Assembly: GCF_003576645.1 (NCBI RefSeq)
Contig: NC_044916.1
Location: forward strand, 27,293,672 to 27,357,671
Direction of reading: 5' to 3'
DNA from: Ipomoea triloba
Lineage: Eukaryota; Streptophyta; Magnoliopsida; Solanales; Convolvulaceae
Length of the DNA stretch: 64,000 nucleotides
Positions 58,121 to 64,000 of this stretch are shown one piece after another. Each line of letters starts with the position of its first letter. Positions within the stretch are counted from its first letter, which is position 1. A model generated the notes under the pieces. The model had not been told where the DNA came from. It ran no database searches and was given only the letters and a program-made list of their open reading frames with translations. Made by a program: the position numbers and the translations under genes.

Positions 58121-58485
58121 TTCAGGGTTTTAGGTGAGAACAAGTTCCTATGTCAAAAGTAAGGACTTGTCAAAAGTAAGGACTTGTCTAATATATCTAT
58201 TATTTAAGTAAATCAACAATTGAGAATTGCTGAAAAAGTGAAGATTCCTTAATAGAGGATGATGTAAAGTTTTCTCCTCTGTCCAGACTGACAGAAAATG
58301 AAGCTCAACTTCTTTTTCCTCCATCAACATCGATAGAGAAGTCTGACTTATCCTCAGTAAAGAATAATTTTTAAAGAAGTTAGTACATGTGGGAGTCCAA
58401 AACATTTTATTTTATAATTAAAAAATATTTTTGACATATCAAATAATATGTGTCAGTGTTAATCTTTGTGTGATTATGTTAACCT

Positions 58486-58920
58486 TGATAGGGAATATCC
58501 TTCAGGGATCGGGATCAGTAAGATCAGTCGAACCGAATGCATGGCTGCACTGGAACCCAGGCCGACCTGATTCGACCGGTAAAGATGCACTTCTCGACTA
58601 TCCTTGTGAGCCGACCTAAGTGGCGTGAAGAACAACTCGCCCCACGTGCACAGTCCTAATTCCGCTCGACCAGGGGCCGGTGCATGCGCTCCACGTGCCT
58701 ACCATGCCGAGGACTTATAATTTGTCCCCTAGCTACACTATACATGAAGAAGGAACTTTTGGCTATTTTCTAATAGTTAAAGAGAGCTCGGGAATCTCTA
58801 GCACACTGTTACGTTACTCGAGCTTAGTACCTCACTAAACCTGATTTTAGCCTACGTATTCTAGGTCGAACAAACCTCATCGTAGCATACTTTCTTATAC
58901 GGTCAGTATTTACTCTATCA
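58486..58920 (+). mobile_element. Solo LTR-like element (435 bp)
   Basis: The ends TGATAGGGAATATCC and ATTTACTCTATCA are inverted (TGATAG/CTATCA). It contains GGACTTATAATTTGTCCCC, an LTR promoter-like TATA region, and GC-rich U3-like sequence. Flanks AACCT and GGTTC do not match, so it may be one end of a recombined element. The last 41 bp are repeated at 60,537 by the assembly overlap. Confidence 0.6.
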
Positions 58921-59297
58921 GGTTCTATTTTTGAAGGTGCATTGTGCTAAAGTGCTAAAATTGCAGTGAAGCACACCAGGAGAGTAGTTTCAATCAATAA
59001 TTCATTTCCTGCGGAAGTGGCAACAAGAGAAAACATGGATCACGCTAATTAATAGAATTTTGTGTTGTAAAAATTATGCTTGGATACTATGTTTTTTTTT
59101 TGGAGAAAATGCTTTGGTACTATTTAGTTAGAGCGTTTCCTCTAAAATTGCTATTGCACCAGTTAATTTTATAAAAAATTATGCTACATGTCATAGTTAT
59201 GCATTTTTGAAATATTTATTTTTTTTAAAAAAATGATAATATATATGCTAGGATACCGAATAATACTTGATAAATTCTCTTCAAAAAAAAAAAAAAG

Positions 59298-59905
59298 GAA
59301 TAAGGGTCAAATAGACCACACTACACACAAAACTACAATTATGTCATCGAACTCCAAAAGATTGCAATTGAGTCCTTAAACTACACAAACTCATGCAATT
59401 AAGTCCAAATTGACCTATTTACCTATTATTGTGTTGACGTGGCGGTTAAATATTTTAAAATATTTTTTTTTATATAATTTTAATTAAAATAATTAAATAA
59501 TAATAATAATAATAATAATTAAAAAATAATTAAAAAAAATAAAACAGAACTACCTGAGACGCGGAATCGGCTCCGGCAGTCTTCGTCCCCAGCCATGGAG
59601 ACGTAGACCTTCGTCTCCATTGCCAGCCAGCCTTTGTCTCCCTGGCAGTGGAGACGAAGGCTGCCGGAGACGATCCGTCTATGACAGTTCTTCTGTTTTT
59701 TTTTTTAAATTATTTAATTAAAATTATTTAAAAATTTATTTTAAAAATTGATAGACGCCACGTCATCACAATTATAGGTAAACATGTCAATTTAGACTTA
59801 ATTGCATGTGTTTGTGTAGTTTAGGGACCCAATTGCATTATTTTTGAGTTCGATAGTCTAATTGTAGTTTTGTGTGTAATTCAGTGGCTTATTTGGCCCT
59901 TATTC
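59298..59905. mobile_element. Foldback element with about 155-bp terminal inverted repeats
   Basis: The left arm GAATAAGGGTCAAATAGACC and onward pairs with the right arm ending TTATTTGGCCCTTATTC over about 155 bp (ACACACAAAACTACAATTA, GCAATTAAGTC, GACGTGGCG shared). The interior has GGAGACGAAGGCTGCCGG words and AT-rich spacers. Long inverted repeats fit Mutator-like or foldback elements. A-rich flanks hide any target duplication. Repeated by the assembly at 60,955-61,562. Confidence 0.75.
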
Positions 59906-60316
59906 AAAAAATATATATATATATATATTAAACATTGAACTTTTCCCGCAAAGTACCTATGGTAACTAAGAACGGTAAAAGTTGAGGACTATTAGATTAT
60001 AGAGGATTTCTAGGACTCACATTAGCCATTGATCTCATAAAATTAATGGGTAGATTTAGGTATTTTTTTAATTACTTGTTTTATTAAATCAGACAATTTT
60101 TCGTGTGTATATCAGGGTTTGAGGGTAGTTTTGTCTTTGTCAAGGGGTTTTAATTTTGGTACAACAGATTTTTCGAATTCCAAAACGAGGCAAATTATCG
60201 ACTCTTCGGTTTCTTCTTGTTTTTGGAGAGTAATTTCATTGGCTGAGTTCGGCGGTTTCTTCGACGGTCTGTGGCAGCTTCTCGGCGATTGAGCGTGAGG
60301 ATACACCGGCGCAGCG

Positions 60317-60377
60317 ATGGCAGAGAGCAGTGGATCTCGACTTCGTTTGGAGAGGTCTGCTAGGGTGGCTGGTCGAG
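60317..60377 (+). CDS. Possible first coding exon of an unknown gene
   Basis: ATG followed by 20 codons reading MAESSGSRLRLERSARVAGR up to a GTAGGT donor, with a leader of moderate GC upstream (60,110-60,316). The donor leads into T/G-rich intron-like sequence. No family recognised; the rest of the gene would have to lie beyond 62,200. The exact copy at 61,974-62,034 is the assembly duplicate, so there is one gene start here, not two. Confidence 0.35.
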
Positions 60378-60954
60378 GTAGGTTATTATTTTTTTAAAAA
60401 AAATTCCGGATGCTAGGGTTGCGGGTTTGGTCCGGCGACATTGGTGTGTTGGTGCGGCGAGGGATGGGGTGGGAGGGTAGGGTTTCATGTGGCTGGTTTG
60501 TAGTTGTGGTTGTGGTGGGCGGGTTGTTTCCGGGGNTCGTAGCATACTTTCTTATACGGTCAGTATTTACTCTATCAGGTTCTATTTTTGAAGGTGCATT
60601 GTGCTAAAGTGCTAAAATTGCAGTGAAGCACACCAGGAGAGTAGTTTCAATCAATAATTCATTTCCTGCGGAAGTGGCAACAAGAGAAAACATGGATCAC
60701 GCTAATTAATAGAATTTTGTGTTGTAAAAATTATGCTTGGATACTATGTTTTTTTTTTGGAGAAAATGCTTTGGTACTATTTAGTTAGAGCGTTTCCTCT
60801 AAAATTGCTATTGCACCAGTTAATTTTATAAAAAATTATGCTACATGTCATAGTTATGCATTTTTGAAATATTTATTTTTTTTAAAAAAATGATAATATA
60901 TATGCTAGGATACCGAATAATACTTGATAAATTCTCTTCAAAAAAAAAAAAAAG

Positions 60955-61562
60955 GAATAAGGGTCAAATAGACCACACTACACACAAAACTACAATTATG
61001 TCATCGAACTCCAAAAGATTGCAATTGAGTCCTTAAACTACACAAACTCATGCAATTAAGTCCAAATTGACCTATTTACCTATTATTGTGTTGACGTGGC
61101 GGTTAAATATTTTAAAATATTTTTTTTTATATAATTTTAATTAAAATAATTAAATAATAATAATAATAATAATAATTAAAAAATAATTAAAAAAAATAAA
61201 ACAGAACTACCTGAGACGCGGAATCGGCTCCGGCAGTCTTCGTCCCCAGCCATGGAGACGTAGACCTTCGTCTCCATTGCCAGCCAGCCTTTGTCTCCCT
61301 GGCAGTGGAGACGAAGGCTGCCGGAGACGATCCGTCTATGACAGTTCTTCTGTTTTTTTTTTTAAATTATTTAATTAAAATTATTTAAAAATTTATTTTA
61401 AAAATTGATAGACGCCACGTCATCACAATTATAGGTAAACATGTCAATTTAGACTTAATTGCATGTGTTTGTGTAGTTTAGGGACCCAATTGCATTATTT
61501 TTGAGTTCGATAGTCTAATTGTAGTTTTGTGTGTAATTCAGTGGCTTATTTGGCCCTTATTC
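60955..61562. mobile_element. Foldback element (duplicate of 59,298-59,905)
   Basis: Same sequence as the first; not independent. Confidence 0.75.
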
Positions 61563-61973
61563 AAAAAATATATATATATATATATTAAACATTGAACTTT
61601 TCCCGCAAAGTACCTATGGTAACTAAGAACGGTAAAAGTTGAGGACTATTAGATTATAGAGGATTTCTAGGACTCACATTAGCCATTGATCTCATAAAAT
61701 TAATGGGTAGATTTAGGTATTTTTTTAATTACTTGTTTTATTAAATCAGACAATTTTTCGTGTGTATATCAGGGTTTGAGGGTAGTTTTGTCTTTGTCAA
61801 GGGGTTTTAATTTTGGTACAACAGATTTTTCGAATTCCAAAACGAGGCAAATTATCGACTCTTCGGTTTCTTCTTGTTTTTGGAGAGTAATTTCATTGGC
61901 TGAGTTCGGCGGTTTCTTCGACGGTCTGTGGCAGCTTCTCGGCGATTGAGCGTGAGGATACACCGGCGCAGCG

Positions 61974-62034
61974 ATGGCAGAGAGCAGTGGATCTCGACTT
62001 CGTTTGGAGAGGTCTGCTAGGGTGGCTGGTCGAG
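61974..62034 (+). CDS. Possible first coding exon (duplicate of 60,317-60,377)
   Basis: Identical to the frame at 60,317. This is the copy that is contiguous with downstream sequence. 62,040-62,400 shows two diverged tandem copies of a GGTTTGGTCC(G/A)GCGACATTG segment, so the intron-like region is itself repetitive. Confidence 0.35.
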
Positions 62035-62039
62035 GTAGG

Positions 62040-62500
62040 TTATTATTTTTTTAAAAAAAATTCCGGATGCTAGGGTTGCGGGTTTGGTCCGGCGACATTG
62101 GTGTGTTGGTGCGGCGAGGGATGGGGTGGGAGGGTAGGGTTTCATGTGGCTGGTTTGTAGTTGTGGTTGTGGTGGGCGGGTTGTTTCCGGGGTGAGTGTT
62201 AATTTTTTTTTAAAAAAAAATCGCCCCACAGGTTGGGGGTTTGGTCCAGCGACATTGATGTGTTGGTGCAGTGGGGGATGGGGTGGGAGAGTAGGGTTGC
62301 ATGTGGCTGTTTTTTGTTGTGGTGGTGGTGGGCGGGTTGTTTCCCGCGGCATGCTGCTCCGGTGCAGCAGGGTGGTGGTGGTAGGGTTTGTGGGTATTTT
62401 TTTGGGATTTTTTTTTTCGAATTATTATTATTATTATTATTATTATTGGTTTCAGTGTGTTAGGATTGATGTTTTTTTTTTTTTTTTTTTTTTTGTAGTT
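62040..62500. repeat. G/T-rich tandem segments and simple repeats
   Basis: 62,080-62,200 and 62,235-62,345 are diverged copies of one unit (GGTTTGGTCC, GGGATGGGGTGGGAG, GGTGGGCGGGTTGTTTCC). (ATT)n lies at 62,420-62,448 and poly-T at 62,471-62,494. The Gly/Pro-rich frames are repeat translations. Confidence 0.65.
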
Positions 62501-62562
62501 TTTTGTTAGTTTTTTTTCGGCTTTTAGGTGTAAATGGCTACATGCTGCTGTATTTTGTGGGC

Positions 62563-62599
<37 letters not shown>

Positions 62600-62968
62600 T
62601 CCGTATTCAATTTTTTCTTGCTTCCATGTTATCTGATTTCAGTAATTTTACATATAATAGAGCTTCTTTCACTGATGTTTTTAATCCAACCAATATAAAC
62701 AGAACTGTGTTCTGGTATACTACAAGGAATAAACATCATGATTGACTTAACTTCATATGACCATATATGTGCAAAAATATTGGACATTTTACATTTTTGA
62801 AATCCATGTCGTCTTTAGCTATGCGAGTCTGGAACCAATTTTTTTGTCATGCTATTATTATATTGACAATTTCAAGCTTGATGAATAGATTTTCTCTACT
62901 ATGTGAACTTAACAAGGTATTACTACTTTGACAGAATAATGGTCTGAACAGTAAAGCCATCTATATGT
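62500..62968. other. Intergenic or intronic DNA
   Basis: T-rich; 62,630-62,750 is less simple but has no recognisable domain. Confidence 0.4.
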
Positions 62969-62978
62969 ATTTATGTTG

Positions 62979-63573
62979 GAGCAAATACCAATTTTTGTCA
63001 CAAGACTATTAGGAAAATGACAAATTTGGTCCACATGTTTAATTTCTACCAATTTTGGTCCACGACTATTGTTTTAGTACCAATTTTGGTCCCACGACTA
63101 CTGCTTTAGTGCCAAAATTCATCGTACCAATCACCCATTCGTTTAAAATGTGCAGAAATTTAAAAATTTTTAAGGTATTTTCGTCATTTTCAACTCAATA
63201 TTCCAATTTAAGCATGAATAAAGAGATTTACGCCTTAAGATCGGTCATAATTCACATTTCTCCTCCTCAAATTAAGGTAAAATGAGGAAGAAAACTACAA
63301 ATTTTGATCGATCTTAGGATTTAAATCCATTTATTCATGTTCAAATTGGGATATTATGTTGAAAATAACGAAAACACCCTTAACAATTTTAGATTTTTGC
63401 ACATTTTAAATAGATGGATGACCGACGCGATAAATTTTGGCACTAAAACAATAGTCGTAGATGAAAATTGGTACTAAAACTATAATCGTGGGACCAAAAT
63501 TGGTAGAAATTAAACATGTGGACAAATATTAACATTTTGCTAATAGTCGTGGGACCAAAATTGGTATTTGCTC
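62979..63573. mobile_element. Mutator-like foldback MITE with 10-bp target duplication
   Basis: The ends GAGCAAATACCAATTTTTG and CAAAATTGGTATTTGCTC are inverted. The long arms are rich in CCAATTTTGGTCC/GGGACCAAAATTGG words. ATTTATGTTG is present exactly on both sides (62,969-62,978 and 63,574-63,583). Long inverted repeats plus a 9-11 bp duplication is the Mutator-like pattern. No transposase. Confidence 0.85.
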
Positions 63574-63589
63574 ATTTATGTTGTAAGGA

Positions 63590-64000
63590 TATGTGCTAGT
63601 TTATATATTTTTTTCAATTTGAAATTTAGATTACATGTATTACTGACCCAAATTATACGGATTCTAGTTTTAGTTTCTCGGTGTAAGTAGTTGCACTTAG
63701 AAGTTGATTCGCTTGTTCTTTATACTGGTGCCCTTTAAGTTTTCTGTTTCGATAAATCGAAGAATTATACCCTCCTAAGTTCTAAATCATTGTTACTGGT
63801 GGGCATGTATCTACTCTAAGTTACAGACCCTCCTCTCCATTTTCCCGCTGTTTTTTTCTCAAGGGAAGATATAGATATTGTATGGATTGATGAAATTGAA
63901 ATAAATTTACATTCAGGTAACCTGGATTTCCATTTGTTGTAACTATCTCAGACCCTTACATTTTTACACTTACAATGACAAGTCAAACGAACTAGTTTTG
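63590..64000. other. Unassigned right end of the window
   Basis: 63,860-63,917 reads EDIDIVWIDEIEINLHS in one frame and ends at a GTAACC donor-like site, perhaps an exon of the gene suggested at 61,974. Too short to decide. Confidence 0.25.

Larger units (their letters stand above)
58880..60535. other. Assembly duplication, first copy
   Basis: Identical as far as I can compare to 60,537-62,192, with a constant offset of 1,657 bp and a single N at 60,536 between them. See findings. Annotated contents appear twice for this reason. Confidence 0.85.
60537..62192. other. Assembly duplication, second copy
   Basis: Repeats 58,880-60,535. This copy continues naturally into GGTGAGTGTT at 62,191 onward, whereas the first copy stops at the N. 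The real locus most likely has one copy. Confidence 0.85.

Noticed and set aside
60112..62352. Two genes in tandem with identical 64-codon reverse frames
   Set aside because: Identity across an N gap points to an assembly overlap, and the reverse frame lies in the leader of the possible + strand exon.

Overview
This window is plant nuclear DNA from a eudicot. The evidence is a plant-type U1 snRNA gene with a USE/TATA promoter, a TDY-class plant MAP kinase with nine introns, and many plant-style mobile elements (PIF/Harbinger MITEs, Mutator-like foldbacks, a Helitron, Ty1/copia and other LTR remnants, LINE and SINE pieces). The background is very AT-rich. An asterid, perhaps Convolvulaceae, is only a weak guess from the look of the repeats. 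Most short open frames in the window are chance frames in low-complexity DNA.

Layout. 1-22.3 kb is repeat-rich intergenic DNA whose only convincing gene is U1 snRNA (3,426-3,585). 22.5-27.0 kb holds the one clearly intact protein gene, an MPK16-like group D MAP kinase on the + strand (10 coding exons, 629 codons plus stop). 27.25-28.96 kb is a non-autonomous Helitron with both ends readable and its 5' end tandemly repeated four times. 29-33.7 kb is a patchwork of a Harbinger Myb fragment, a CCTAGG-rich repeat, LINE debris, a long (AT)n and a solo LTR with a perfect 5-bp target duplication.

34.0-52.1 kb is the most unusual part. It is a mosaic of host-gene fragments with introns, all in + orientation: TFIIB exon 1 with its promoter, B-type cyclin exons 1-3, YKT6 SNARE (two copies), a RAD5-type SNF2 helicase, the ribonucleotide reductase large subunit, and ORC1. 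Frameshifts, nonsense codons and missing exons show that these are pseudogene pieces. The cyclin-YKT6 part is duplicated, and the two copies appear to have lost different downstream genes. In the middle lies about 4 kb of almost pure pyrimidine, irregularly repeated DNA (43.0-49.4 kb), split by a copia-like insertion with a clean CACCA target duplication.

52.2-55.4 kb is a minus-strand, 5'-truncated copia element. 55.5-58.9 kb contains other LTR-element debris, the terminal exon of a methylesterase-like gene, and an LTR. 58,880-62,192 is a 1,656-bp segment written twice on either side of a single N, almost certainly an unmerged contig overlap. A 43-bp example of the same fault lies at 51,684-51,770. 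The window ends in a Mutator-like foldback element (62,979-63,573) and unannotated sequence.

The functional genes seen (U1, MPK16-like) are independent of each other and do not form a pathway. The gene-fragment mosaic looks like the product of transposon gene capture followed by duplication and decay, not an operating gene cluster.
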